Shown here: positions 44,351 through 53,626 of the stretch, one piece after another
Layout of the letters: every line of letters begins with the position of its first letter
Position numbering within the stretch: position 1 is the first letter of the stretch
NCBI RefSeq assembly: GCF_036046055.1
Contig: NZ_CP107939.1
Location: forward strand, 4,154,001-4,218,000
DNA: 64,000 nucleotides
Reading direction: 5' to 3'
Source: Nocardia sp. NBC_00403
GTDB taxonomy: Bacteria; Actinomycetota; Actinomycetes; Mycobacteriales; Mycobacteriaceae
Notes under the pieces: generated by a model
Told to the model about the DNA's origin: nothing
The model's input: only the letters and a program-made list of their open reading frames with translations
The model's database searches: none
Program-made: the position numbers and the translations under genes

Positions 44351-44382
44351 TTCCCGACATATTTTTATCATTTTCCGACATA
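44351..44382. promoter_or_regulatory. Direct repeats in the divergent AraC / monooxygenase promoter
   Basis: CCGACATA occurs at 44354-44361 and again at 44375-44382, exactly 21 bases (two helical turns) apart, in the 128 bases between the two starts. This is the arrangement expected for two AraC-family monomers. A TTGACA at 44344-44349 is a possible -35 box for the AraC-type gene. Confidence 0.55.
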
Positions 44383-44395
44383 GGGAGGTGGTCGC

Positions 44396-45415
44396 ATGGG
44401 CAGTCTGATCCGTGCCACGAACCTGTGGGGGTACGGCGATCTGGTAAGGGAGCTCGGTGCTGACCCGGGGCCTTTCTTGTCGCGCTTCCACATCCAGCCG
44501 GGTATCGAATACCAGGAGGATGCGTTCGTCTCCTTCGAGGCGACCGTTCGTCTGCTCGAGGCGAGTGCCGCCGACCTGGACTGTCCGGACTTCGGGCTTC
44601 GCCTGGCACGCTGGCAGGGCTTGGACATCCTCGGGCCCATCGCGGTGATCGCGCGGAATGCTCAGACCTTGCTCGGTGGACTGGAATCGATCGCGCGCTA
44701 CCTATATGTCCATTCCCCGGCATTGAAGCTGGCAGTCGCTCGGACTACGGACGCCGACCTCCAGTTCATCTACAAGATGACCGAGCCGACTCCGCTACAG
44801 ATGTCCCAGGGGTATGAGCTGAGCATGGCCAACGCTGTTCGCATGATTCGCCTGCTCGGCGGACCTGAGGCGCGCCCCCGCTCGGTCTCATTCGTGCACG
44901 GCCGGCTGGGTTCGGACGCTGCCTACCGAGAGGCGCTGGGTTGCACTGTGCTCTTCGGGCAGCCGTCGTGCGGGTTCGTGCTGCCCCGGGATTTGGCCGC
45001 CAGGCGTATCGACAGCGCGGACCCCGAGACCAGGCGCATCGCCACGAAGTACATGGAGGCCCACTACGTTCCGAGCACCACGGCGCTGTCCGAACGCGTG
45101 GCCGAGCTGGCCCGTAGGCTGCTGCCCACCGGCCAGTGCAGCGCCGAGGTCATCGCCGACCAACTGACGATGCATCCACGGACGCTGCAACGCCGCCTGG
45201 CCGTCGAGGGCGTGAGCTGCCAGGACCTCATCGAGCGGGTACGCCGCAACCAAGCGGCCAGATACCTTGCCGAACCCCGGCTGCAACTCAGCCAGATCGC
45301 AGGCCTGCTGGGCTACGCCGAACAGAGCACCCTCAACCGCTCATGCCGACGATGGTTCGGGAAGACACCAAGGCAATACCGAGCGGACCTGTTGCTGGCG
45401 CAGCGAGTCCCATGA
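44396..45415 (+). CDS. AraC-family transcriptional regulator
   Basis: 339 residues: an N-terminal arabinose-binding-like (type 2) sensing domain (GDLVRELGADPGPFLSRFHI to about 210) and a C-terminal double helix-turn-helix (AEVIADQLTMHPRTLQRRLA, LSQIAGLLGYAEQSTLNRSC, WFGKTPRQYR). It belongs to the group that activates degradation operons next to it. The ATG follows GGGAGG. It diverges from the EthA-like monooxygenase operon, its likely target. Confidence 0.92.
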   Translation: MGSLIRATNLWGYGDLVRELGADPGPFLSRFHIQPGIEYQEDAFVSFEATVRLLEASAADLDCPDFGLRLARWQGLDILGPIAVIARNAQTLLGGLESIARYLYVHSPALKLAVARTTDADLQFIYKMTEPTPLQMSQGYELSMANAVRMIRLLGGPEARPRSVSFVHGRLGSDAAYREALGCTVLFGQPSCGFVLPRDLAARRIDSADPETRRIATKYMEAHYVPSTTALSERVAELARRLLPTGQCSAEVIADQLTMHPRTLQRRLAVEGVSCQDLIERVRRNQAARYLAEPRLQLSQIAGLLGYAEQSTLNRSCRRWFGKTPRQYRADLLLAQRVP

Positions 45416-45810
45416 GTCCTGTCTTGTGACGCTTCGAATCGGTAAGCCGGTAGCGCTCGCTCTCGGCGGAACCGATACCGGGGGGAACCCCGTTGGGTCC
45501 GTCGCATCCTCGCCGAGGTCTGCGCCGGCGAACCACAACGGTGGGCCTGGCATCCAGGGCAGGTGGCGGTCGGTCTTGACGACGAGATTGCCGCATCGCT
45601 GGAAGCGTTGTCGCAGTAGATGATTTGCCATGGCGACAGCGGGCGCACGACGGTCGCGATAGTGCGGGCCGATGAGCTGAGCACCTCGGAGGCCGATCGC
45701 GCTGTCAATACCGGTCCGATGTCGACCCGGCCATCGACTGATCTTCTGGCGCAGAAACGACATCGTCCCGACACTCGAAACGGTCGGACCGATGCGCTGT
45801 GTGACCCTGA
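45416..45810. other. 395 bases without an intact gene
   Basis: A plus-strand frame ending at about 45619 reads RILAEVCAGEPQRWAWHPGQ then VAVGLDDEIAASLEALSQ and looks protein-like, but has no start and no family I can name. It is probably a gene remnant. Confidence 0.35.
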
Positions 45811-46134
45811 TCAGCTGCTGCCGAACACGCCGCCTGGTATGAGATTGTGGAACAGCCGCCACAATGGATCATTGCCGCGACCGCGGTCGTGATCCCCCCA
45901 CCAATCTTTGCCCCAATCATTGCCCCACCAATCATTGCCGTGGCCGTGGCCGTTGCTCTGGAAGCCAGGAGGGTCGTCCCAACCGTCATGCCTGATTTCG
46001 GTGCCGACCGCACCGGACGTCGCCGGATCGGCCGAGGCCGGAATCGTCGATATTGTCAGGGATACAGCAGCGATTGCACCAGCGACAGCTGCGCGGGCCA
46101 ATATCGGACGCGAATTAGTGAATGTGGTTGCCAT
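45811..46134 (-). CDS. Small secreted Gly/Asp/Trp-rich protein
   Basis: 107 residues. A clear Sec signal peptide (basic start, then AVAGAIAAVSLTISTIPASA) is cleaved after ASA. The mature peptide is rich in Gly, His, Asp and Trp (GHGHGNDWWGNDWGKDWWGD), then WRLFHNLIPGGVFGSS. Similar small exported proteins occur in Nocardia and Mycobacterium without known function. The ATG at 46134 is used. An ATG two codons earlier is possible. Confidence 0.65.
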   Translation of the reverse strand: MATTFTNSRPILARAAVAGAIAAVSLTISTIPASADPATSGAVGTEIRHDGWDDPPGFQSNGHGHGNDWWGNDWGKDWWGDHDRGRGNDPLWRLFHNLIPGGVFGSS

Positions 46135-46394
46135 GAACACGACAGATCCTTTCTAGCGACAGTGAACGTGTTCACCATCCAATCTGCCCGAAGGGAACCG
46201 GCAGGTTGGAGATCGACAGCGCCGACGTACGGGTGCCCTGTCCCCAACCTATACCGGCCGCACGTCCCACGCTGCTACAGAGTCCGACGACAATCCTGAG
46301 GACAACGCTGACGACAGTCTTTGTTCGGTGAAAACCTCTCTGGCCGCAGCCACGACCACGTGGATCAGGCGGCGGGCTCAGCCACTGCGGGACG

Positions 46395-46860
46395 TCACAT
46401 ACGTTCGACGAAGTCCACGATCATCGTGACGGCATGGGCCGCCTCGGGCACGCTCGACGCGGCGGTCTGGAAGGCATGGACCTGACCTGGCCAGACCTGC
46501 AATTCACACGGCGCGCCGTGCTCGCCGAGCCGCGCCGCATGAGTTCCGCGTCCGGGTAGAACATTTCGTTCGAGCTGACTTGGATCGAGGTGGGGGCTGG
46601 CCGGTCAGATCGCACTGGGCCGGTGACTTCAGGAGGTGTGGATTCCGCTGCGCGCTGGGCGAACTCGGTGAACCGGGCGAAAGAGGACCGCGTGAACACC
46701 GTGCAGGTGCGGGCCGAAGGAGCCGCGAGCTCGGCGCCGGCGTTCCAGTCTGTCAGTGGCACCATCGTGACAATGGCACTCAGTGCGATGCGCGGGTCCA
46801 GATGAACCGCAGCACAAGGATACGACTGGACGACCGGATGCAGGCAGCGCGTAAGTAGTC
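46395..46860 (-). pseudogene. C-terminal half of an alpha/beta-hydrolase-3 esterase, frameshifted
   Basis: One frame reads DPRIALSAIVTMVPLTDW and PTSIQVSSNEMFYPDAELM. After a one-base shift near 46540, LGEHGAPCELQVWPGQVHAF and MIVDFVERM follow before the stop, the usual end of HSL/LipU-type esterases with the catalytic Asp and His. The N-terminal part with the HGGG motif and nucleophile Ser is missing. Confidence 0.65.
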
Positions 46861-46993
46861 CGGGCACCACCAAAGCTCCTTGCGCTCAGCGTTCTTGCCG
46901 GACCTCTCGAGCACCACCGTCACCGGTCGGATCGAGCGCATCACCGTCGAGGGCGAGCGGTTCGGCGAGGCCGGAGAAGAGCCCCTGGTGGCG

Positions 46994-47773
46994 CTAATCG
47001 CGCCAGACGGGTGGGCGCTTCGCGAGGAAGGCCGCCATCCCTTCGCGGGCGCCGGGAAGTTGAGCGGCGGCAGCCATGACTTCCAGGGCGAGGGCGTAGG
47101 CATCTGCTTCAGGGCGGTCGAGTTGGGCGTAGAGAGTGCGTTTGCCGAGTGCCTTGCTGGCTCGGCTGCCCCGGGTAGCGCGGGCGAGCAACTCGTCGAC
47201 GGCGGTGTCGAGATCGGCGTCTGGCACTGCTCGGTTGATCAGGCCCCACTGTTCGGCGGTGCGGGCATCGATCGGGTCGCCGGTGAGGGCCAGTTCCATC
47301 AGGCGTTTGCGGCCGACGGCGCGGGCCACCGGCACCGCGGGGGTGTGGCAGAACCAGCCACCCTTGCCGCCGGGAAGCGCGAAACCAGCTGATTCGGCGG
47401 CGACGGCCAGATCGCATGAGGCCACCAACTGGCAGCCGGCGGCCGTGGCCAGACCGTGCACCCGGGCAATCACCACCTGCGGCACCGACTCGATGGTCGA
47501 CATGAGCTCGGTGCACAGTGTGAGCAGTTCCCGCACGCCGAGCAGGTCGCGCGCGGCGACATCGGCGAAATCATGTCCTGCGGAGAACACCGGACCGTGC
47601 GCACCGAGAACTATCCCGGTGGCGTCGGTCTCGCCGGCGGCCCGGAACGCGGCGAGCAGTTCCGCCAGATGCTCGCCCGACAGCGCATTGCGCCGCTCCG
47701 GCCGGTTCATGGTGATGCGCACCGTGTCACGGTCCCGCGCGACCAGCAAATGCCGATACTCCAAGGCGGTCAT
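46994..47773 (-). CDS. Crotonase-family protein, ECHDC3-like
   Basis: 259 residues of the enoyl-CoA hydratase fold (VRITMNRPERRNALSGEHLA; oxyanion hole at GHDFADVA and LATAAGCQLVASCD). The two catalytic glutamates of true hydratases are not where expected: the first position is in AAGCQL and the second in FALPGGKGGWFCHTP, where a Gly replaces Glu. That pattern matches the ECHDC3-like group. The protein may bind acyl-CoA without hydrating it. The ATG at 47773 follows GGTGGAG. It lies downstream of, but not coupled to, the aldehyde dehydrogenase gene. Confidence 0.82.
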   Translation of the reverse strand: MTALEYRHLLVARDRDTVRITMNRPERRNALSGEHLAELLAAFRAAGETDATGIVLGAHGPVFSAGHDFADVAARDLLGVRELLTLCTELMSTIESVPQVVIARVHGLATAAGCQLVASCDLAVAAESAGFALPGGKGGWFCHTPAVPVARAVGRKRLMELALTGDPIDARTAEQWGLINRAVPDADLDTAVDELLARATRGSRASKALGKRTLYAQLDRPEADAYALALEVMAAAAQLPGAREGMAAFLAKRPPVWRD

Positions 47774-48123
47774 ATCTCCACCGTAGATCTCTACGGGCAA
47801 CGACACGACACCTCCGGAGTGATCCAGAGCAGCCCGCACGGCTGAATGCCCTCTCCTGGGGCAACGTGCACCGTCGACGGCATGGGCCGGACAGAGCCCA
47901 GGTGATCCGAGCCTGCGATCAAGCCCGCCATCACGGCTATCCGCAACCGTGCAGAACCAGACGAGGAATGTGCTCTCATCGCGACACTCCAAGCCGGGCC
48001 TCGGCAGGAATCAGGATTCTTGCCGACATTCGGTACATCCGATAATTTGCCGGGTTCGCGTATCCGCCGGAAATTCGGCATGTCGCAAGCCGAGTGGGGA
48101 CAGAATTGCTCGCGGAGGACTGG
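47774..48123. other. 350-base intergenic region
   Basis: No family-like frame on either strand. Near 48020-48090, CTTGCCGACA and TGTCGCAAG are partly inverted and could form an imperfect hairpin at the end of the aldehyde dehydrogenase transcript. Confidence 0.35.
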
Positions 48124-49557
48124 CTAGTCGATCTTGGCCATCACATGCTTGACGCGGGTGTAGTCCTCCAGCCCGTACATCGACAGGTCTTTGCCGTGCC
48201 CGGACGAGTTGAACCCGCCGTGCGGCATCTCGGCGACCATCACGGTGTGGGTGTTGATCCACACGCAGCCGAAGTCGAGCGCGGCCGACACGCGGAGCGC
48301 CCTCGACACATCCTTGGTCCACACCGAGGATGCCAGCCCGTATTCGACGCCGTTGGCCCACCGGATCGCCTCGTCTTCGTCGGTGAACGACTGCACGGTG
48401 ATCACCGGGCCGAAGATTTCGTTCTGGCTCAGTCGGTCATGCTGGAGCAGCCCGCCGATGACCGTCGGCTCGACGTAATACCCGTGGTCGCCCTGCCGGT
48501 GCCCACCGGCCAGGACCGAAGCGTGATCGGGCACCTCGTCGAGGAAGCCGAGCACCCGCTGTAGTTGGTTGGCGTTGTTGACCGGCGGCACCCAGGCGTC
48601 CTCGTCATCGGCGGCTTTGCCGAACGTCGTTGTTGCACTGCCGGCCTGCTCGGCCAGCGCCGCGGTCAAGTCATCGGCCACCGACGCGTGACCGAGCACC
48701 CGGGTGGCCGCTGTGCAATCCTGTCCGGCGTTGAAATAGCCCGAGGCCGCGATACCGGCGGCGGCAGCAGCGATATCGGCGTCGGGGAACACGATTACCG
48801 GTGCTTTGCCGCCCAACTCCAGGTGCGTGCGCTTCAGGTGGCCTCCGGCCGACTCCGCGACCGCACGGCCCGCGGCCACCGAACCGGTGATCGACACCAT
48901 CTTCGGGGTTGGATGCGCGACCACCGCCGCACCGGTCACCCGGTCGCCGGTAACCACGTTGAGCACGCCTGGCGGTAGGTGTTCGGAGGCCAGTTCGGCC
49001 AGCATCACCGTCGTCACCGGGGTGGTGTCGCTCGGCTTGATCACCACCGTGTTGCCCGCGGCGATCGCGGGCACAAACTTCCAGATTGCCATCATCATCG
49101 GGTAGTTCCACGGGGTCACCTGCCCGATGACGCCGACCGGCTCCCGGCGGATCCACGATGTATGGCCGGCCAGGTACTCGCAGGCCGACTTGCCCTCGAG
49201 TACCCGTGCCGCACCAGCGAAAAATCGGGTCTGGTCCAGCATCTGGGGGATCTCTGCGGCCAAGGTGACGTGGTTCGGCTTGCCGGTGTTGCGGCCCTCT
49301 GCCTCGACAAGCGCGTCGGCGACATTCTCCAACTCGTCGGCGAAATCCAACAGCGCCTTCTGGCGGTGCGACGGCGTCGTGCGCTTCCAGTCGCTGAACG
49401 CCTTGGCCGCCGCTGCATACGCGTTGTCGATGTCCTGCTCGTTGGACGCCGGGGCGGTGCCATACTGATCGCCGGTGGCAGGGTCGACGAGCGCCATCGT
49501 CGCACCGCCGACCGAGTCGACGAGCTTGCCGTCGATGAAGTTCTGGACCACTGTCAT
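48124..49557 (-). CDS. NAD-dependent aldehyde dehydrogenase (gamma-aminobutyraldehyde type)
   Basis: 477 residues. Active-site Cys lies in [14 protein letters not shown], a sequence characteristic of gamma-aminobutyraldehyde dehydrogenases. The catalytic Glu is in [10 protein letters not shown], and the NAD site in [14 protein letters not shown]. It would oxidise 4-aminobutanal to GABA, as in putrescine breakdown, though other aminoaldehydes are possible. The ATG at 49557 has GAGGAGG just before it and is chosen over a start 11 codons upstream. Confidence 0.9.
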   Translation of the reverse strand: MTVVQNFIDGKLVDSVGGATMALVDPATGDQYGTAPASNEQDIDNAYAAAAKAFSDWKRTTPSHRQKALLDFADELENVADALVEAEGRNTGKPNHVTLAAEIPQMLDQTRFFAGAARVLEGKSACEYLAGHTSWIRREPVGVIGQVTPWNYPMMMAIWKFVPAIAAGNTVVIKPSDTTPVTTVMLAELASEHLPPGVLNVVTGDRVTGAAVVAHPTPKMVSITGSVAAGRAVAESAGGHLKRTHLELGGKAPVIVFPDADIAAAAAGIAASGYFNAGQDCTAATRVLGHASVADDLTAALAEQAGSATTTFGKAADDEDAWVPPVNNANQLQRVLGFLDEVPDHASVLAGGHRQGDHGYYVEPTVIGGLLQHDRLSQNEIFGPVITVQSFTDEDEAIRWANGVEYGLASSVWTKDVSRALRVSAALDFGCVWINTHTVMVAEMPHGGFNSSGHGKDLSMYGLEDYTRVKHVMAKID

Positions 49558-49999
49558 GATGCCTCCTCGGTTGCTCTGTTCAGTCGACAATTCGCTGGCG
49601 TGGGAGGTTCGGTCGACTCGGCATCTGGACGCCGTCGTTTGCTACTACTTGTTCATCAACATTTCGATGTTATCGACACCGAATGGATTGAGCTTACTCC
49701 TTTTGTCGCTGCTGAGGACGATGCAGCCGGAGCCTTACTTATTTGCGGTGATTCGCGTCGTTTCGTCTTCCATTGCAATGACATTCGTCTGCCGCTCGTC
49801 AGCTTGCGGGCCCGGCTCGATGAACTCGCGACCGTTGCCATGCCGTTCGGTGCTCCCATCGGTGGCCATTGTCGGACGTCGACGTGCATTGGGTGCGGCC
49901 GGAGTTGGTCGGCGACACAGCGTGAAATGTCGCTCGCGAATTTGGAACCTGTTGCACCATTGAATGTTTCAGCATTGTCGGCCGCTCATGCCCTGTCTC

Positions 50000-50125
50000 G
50001 CGACCATCCGGTACCGGGGCGGGTACGACAACCGCTCCAGCCATCGGCGCACCAAGAAACCCCGCGTCGAAATGCCGCCCAGGACGATAAAGAAGCAGCG
50101 CCCTGTCACCCGGCGTCAGATGAGA
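50000..50125 (-). pseudogene. Fatty-acyl-AMP ligase fragment
   Basis: A minus-strand frame reads LTPGDRALLLYRPGRHFDAG then FLGAPMAGAVVVPAPVP, the typical early core of fatty-acyl-AMP ligases (GDRVLLLYPPGL, GVVAVPAPVP). About 40 residues remain. Confidence 0.6.
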
Positions 50126-50290
50126 GCTCGGAACGACTGCCACCGTGCGCCCGCTGGTCCAGTTCTCAATAACTGGGGAGTCGACTCCATCACGACACTG
50201 TCTAGTAGGACGGGAGATATTAGTGCACACTATGTCTTCACCGCCCGGACATGGTTGCGGAATTTATCTGTGAAACATCACGCATTATTT

Positions 50291-50505
50291 ATGACATTCG
50301 ATCGCATATCCGAAGAGCGACGACCGGATCGACACGCAGGCCTGTTTCCGTGGCAGTGGACACGGAAGGAAGGCGAGGCGTTCATTGATCACCTGCGCAA
50401 TGGCAGCGCCCCGATTGCGATGTCCACAGCCCGCAATTACGAGGTGTCCATCAGGGTGTTCCTGGCGTTCGTGCGTGACTCTCGCTACAGGTTTGCTGAG
50501 ACCAG
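50291..50505 (+). mobile_element. Tyrosine integrase N-terminal remnant
   Basis: The frame gives LFPWQWTRKEGEAFIDHLRN, SAPIAMSTARNYEVSIRVFL and AFVRDSRYRFAE, the SAM-like core-binding domain of an actinobacterial phage-type integrase. The catalytic domain (R..H-x-x-R..Y) is missing. The surrounding stretch 49558-50858 holds no intact gene. Confidence 0.6.
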
Positions 50506-50858
50506 ATCTGGACACCGCACAACCAGGCCGCGACGGCATGCCCATCATGACCGGCGGATTCGATTCAAGATCACATTCGGCTACCGGCAAATCTGTCGCA
50601 CGCCCATGCTGGGCGGAAGGGCTGCGGCGCCGGTATCGGCGACAACGAGCGTCGGCCCGTCGACGAGCACGTTCGGCACTCAGCATGGCTACTGGCCACT
50701 ACGCGTGCGCGACACCCTCTCCTGGCCACGCCTCACGTTCGGCTGCCTGCTGTCTTCCAGTGGTCGGTTCGGTGGTTGATATTACATACGGTCGACTGTA
50801 TGTTTTGTTTGGCGAGTCGCCACGACTCGGAATCGACAGCGATCGAAGGATGTTCACC

Positions 50859-51338
50859 ATGGATGGTCACCGCATGTTCGAGCTCGTGCAGGTCCTGGCC
50901 GTTGCGAAGAGCAGGCAGGACCTGCCTGCGGCATTGCGGCTGCTCCACCCCGAAATGGTGTTGGAGAACCTGGCATTCGGGACCACGGCCCGCGGGTTGG
51001 CGGAGAACGAGCAGGCCCTGGCACGGTTCTTCACGACGTTCCCGGATTATCACGTCGATCTGGAGGGGCACGCCGACGACGGCGAGTCGCTGGTGTGCTG
51101 GGGCACCGCGCGAATGACCATGACCGGCCACCGATTCGGGGTCGTTCCGAGCGGCGAGCGCGCCGAGGTGCCGGTGTTCATCCGATTTACCTTCGCAGAC
51201 GACCTGATTGCGAACGAACGATTCTTCTTCGACCTGTCCAGCCTGTGCGCGCAATCGGGCGTGTCCACGGATGCGGTGCGGCACAAACTGTTCGGCGATA
51301 CCGGCCGCAGGACGAGCACGGTGGGAGACCGGCGATGA
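50859..51338 (+). CDS. SnoaL-like (NTF2-fold) protein
   Basis: 159 residues: FELVQVLAVAKSRQDLPAAL, LHPEMVLENLAFGTTARGLA, ALARFFTTFPDYHVDLEGHA and EVPVFIRFTFADDLIANERF, the SnoaL/polyketide-cyclase pattern. The ATG at 50859 has GAAGGA eight bases upstream and is preferred to one at 50850. It is the first gene of a four-gene overlapping operon (SnoaL, DUF3237, aquaporin, TetR). The role is unknown. In such pairs the SnoaL protein may act on a small lipid-like molecule. Confidence 0.83.
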   Translation: MDGHRMFELVQVLAVAKSRQDLPAALRLLHPEMVLENLAFGTTARGLAENEQALARFFTTFPDYHVDLEGHADDGESLVCWGTARMTMTGHRFGVVPSGERAEVPVFIRFTFADDLIANERFFFDLSSLCAQSGVSTDAVRHKLFGDTGRRTSTVGDRR

Positions 51339-51832
51339 CGGTGGACGCGCGTGCGAAGGCTGTCGAAACAATCAGAACCGCACCACTTTTCGACATAGTC
51401 GTGGATCTGAACCCGCGATTGGAGTTCGGCGCCGGTGGCGTCCTCGGCCGCAGGGTGCTCTTCGGCGCGGCCGGTGGATCGTTCGAGGGACCCGGGCTGC
51501 GCGGCGAGGTGGTTGCCGGCGGTGGCGACTGGGCGCTGTTCCGTCCCGACGGGACGATGCTGCTGGACGTTCGGCTAACGCTGCGCACCGATGACGACGA
51601 GCTGGTGCACATGACCTACCAAGGCCGCTGGGTGATACCGCCGGAAGTGCGCGCCGAGATGGCCGACCCGGCGACCCGATTCCGGATCGACCCGGCACGC
51701 TACTACTTCCGGACGAATCCGCTGTTCGAAACCGGATCGACCCGATACGCCTGGCTGAACGATGTCGTCGCCGTCGGGACGGGGTATCTGGTCGACGGCG
51801 GTGTGGCCTACCACGTCGAGCGCGTGCTGTGA
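51335..51832 (+). CDS. DUF3237-domain protein
   Basis: 165 residues of the DUF3237 beta-barrel family: LFDIVVDLNPRLEFGAGGVL, GSFEGPGLRGEVVAGGGDWA, GTMLLDVRLTLRTDDDELVH and RYAWLNDVVAVGTGYLVDGG. The family function is unknown. The start overlaps the SnoaL stop (ATGA) and the end meets the aquaporin start. Confidence 0.88.
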   Translation: MTVDARAKAVETIRTAPLFDIVVDLNPRLEFGAGGVLGRRVLFGAAGGSFEGPGLRGEVVAGGGDWALFRPDGTMLLDVRLTLRTDDDELVHMTYQGRWVIPPEVRAEMADPATRFRIDPARYYFRTNPLFETGSTRYAWLNDVVAVGTGYLVDGGVAYHVERVL

Positions 51833-52548
51833 TGCACACACCGACCATGGCCGCCGCTGCGGCACAGGAGCTTTCGCTGCCTCGGAGGCTGGTGGCCGAG
51901 GCACTCGGCACGGGGTTTCTGCTCACCGCTGTCGTCGGCTCGGGCATTCTCGGCCAGCGCCTCGCCGGCGGGAACACCGCCATCGCTCTGCTGGTGAACG
52001 CATTGGCCACTGCGGCGGCGCTGTTCGCGCTGATCGAATGGTTCGCCCCGGTGTCGGGCGCGCATTTCAATCCGGTGGTCACGGCGGCCCTGGCCGTCCG
52101 CGGCGACATATCCCGACGCGCTGCCATCGCCTATGTGCCGGCGCAAGTGTGGGGCGCTGTCACCGGAGTGGCCGTGGCGGACCTGATGTTCGGTGAACCG
52201 GTCTGGTCGTGGTCCACCTCGCCACGCCACGGCGGGGCACAGTTGCTCGGTGAATTCGTCTCGACCTTCGGTCTGGTCGGCGCCGTGTGGGTGTGCTCGC
52301 GGACCCGTCCTTCGAAGGTGGCCGGGGTGGTCGCCACGTATATCGGCGCCGCGTTCTGGTTCACGCCGACCGACTTCGCCAATCCCGCCGTGACGGTTGC
52401 CCGAGCGTTGACGAACACCTTCTCCGGCATCCGTCCGGCCGATGTCCCCGGCTTCGTACTCGCCGAAATCATCGGAGTCACCGCCGCTGTGGTCCTTTTC
52501 GGCTGGCTCCTGCCGGTCTCACCAGATACCGAGAGGTCGAGGGAATGA
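51832..52548 (+). CDS. Aquaporin/MIP-family channel
   Basis: 238 residues with six membrane helices. The first pore motif is GAHFNPVVTAAL (NPV in place of NPA). The second is ANPAVTVARAL, followed by a conserved Arg. The half-helix pairing is typical of MIP channels, and NPV variants occur in channels for glycerol, metalloids or organic solutes. An ATG at 51832 overlaps the previous TGA; a GTG at 51829 is an alternative. The TetR regulator that follows and the two enzymes before it suggest the channel handles the substrate of this operon. Confidence 0.87.
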   Translation: MHTPTMAAAAAQELSLPRRLVAEALGTGFLLTAVVGSGILGQRLAGGNTAIALLVNALATAAALFALIEWFAPVSGAHFNPVVTAALAVRGDISRRAAIAYVPAQVWGAVTGVAVADLMFGEPVWSWSTSPRHGGAQLLGEFVSTFGLVGAVWVCSRTRPSKVAGVVATYIGAAFWFTPTDFANPAVTVARALTNTFSGIRPADVPGFVLAEIIGVTAAVVLFGWLLPVSPDTERSRE

Positions 52549-53207
52549 CGACCGAGCACGACGCCCCGCAACCTGACAAGGACCGAACCGGTGATCGGCG
52601 TCGGCAGCGTGGGACACGATCGCGCCAGTTCATCACCCGGCACGCTGTCGATATCGCGTCGCTGGACGGACTGGGCGGGATCAGCTTCGGACGTCTCGCC
52701 GATGACCTCGGCATCAGCAAACCGGGAATTCAAACACTGTTCCGCACCAAGGAAAGTCTGCAGCTGGCCACGGTGGAAACGGCACGCGAGGTCTTCGTCG
52801 GCGCGGTCATCCGTCCGGCGCAGGCAGCACCGGAGGGCGCGGCCCGGATGCGTATGCTGATCGAGCGGTGGATCGCCTATGCCGAGCAGCCGCTGTTTCC
52901 CGGCGGCTGCTTCTGGGGCGCCACTATGCCGGAGTTCGACAGCCACCCCGGACAGATCCGCGACGGACTGCTGCGACAACGCCGCGCTTGGCTCGACACC
53001 CTCGCGCGACAACTCGAGCGGGCTGCCGCCGACCGACAGCTCCTGGAAACTGATATCGACCTGGCCGTCTTCCAGATCGACGCCATGCTCAACGCAACCA
53101 ATATCGCGCTGCGCCTCGGCGACTCCGACAGCATCCGGAAGATGCGCCAGGTAATCGACGGTCTCCTACTGCCGAACTCTCGATCACAGGCGAACTGCTC
53201 GCCTTAA
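52545..53207 (+). CDS. TetR/AcrR-family regulator
   Basis: 220 residues with helix-turn-helix HAVDIASLDGLGGISFGRLA, DDLGISKPGIQTLFRTKESL, and a C-terminal TetR_C domain containing an unusual GGCFWGATMPEFDSHPGQIR. The ATG at 52545 overlaps the aquaporin stop. It is transcribed with the genes it probably controls, so it is likely a local autoregulator. No obvious palindrome is seen at 50800-50858. Confidence 0.88.
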   Translation: MTTEHDAPQPDKDRTGDRRRQRGTRSRQFITRHAVDIASLDGLGGISFGRLADDLGISKPGIQTLFRTKESLQLATVETAREVFVGAVIRPAQAAPEGAARMRMLIERWIAYAEQPLFPGGCFWGATMPEFDSHPGQIRDGLLRQRRAWLDTLARQLERAAADRQLLETDIDLAVFQIDAMLNATNIALRLGDSDSIRKMRQVIDGLLLPNSRSQANCSP

Positions 53208-53626
53208 CACCTTGCCGTCGATCAACCGGCGAACCAACCGCTGGTCGACACCTCCCGGTCAGTGCGCGAGTTCTATTGTCCCCCTGGCGGTTTCTAATCT
53301 TCGGGCCACCCCAGCGGGATCGCGAGCCTGCTGGCCGCGCTAGCGCTGATGGGTCTTCTGATCAAGATCCCGTTCTGGTTGTCGGCGGCGTTGGGGCCAG
53401 CAATCACCGGTCGATGGTGAGCTCGCCGGCGCGTGGCTACATCGCCTACAAAACTTTCGGCCTCCTCAAAAGCACCCGCACCGCGACACCGCAGTGCCCG
53501 TCCGGACGAAAACGCCCCGCCTGATCGGAACATCGCGCCGACCGTTGACCGGAGATCGGGGTTTTCCTGAGACGGACCTGGTTGGTTCGATACCTTCAGT
53601 CGGGGGCTGTGGCGAATACGGTGAGG
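53208..53626. other. About 420 bases, possible transfer-protein remnant
   Basis: No intact gene. Plus-strand frames at 53315-53420 and 53400-53500 read LLAALALMGLLIKIPFWLSA and RGYIAYKTFGLLK, resembling parts of TrbL-like conjugation membrane proteins of actinomycetes. The resemblance is weak. Confidence 0.35.

Noticed and set aside
46880..46993. Plus-strand frame with TTVTGRIERITVEGERFGEA
   Set aside because: It looks protein-like but is short, lacks a start and matches no family I know.
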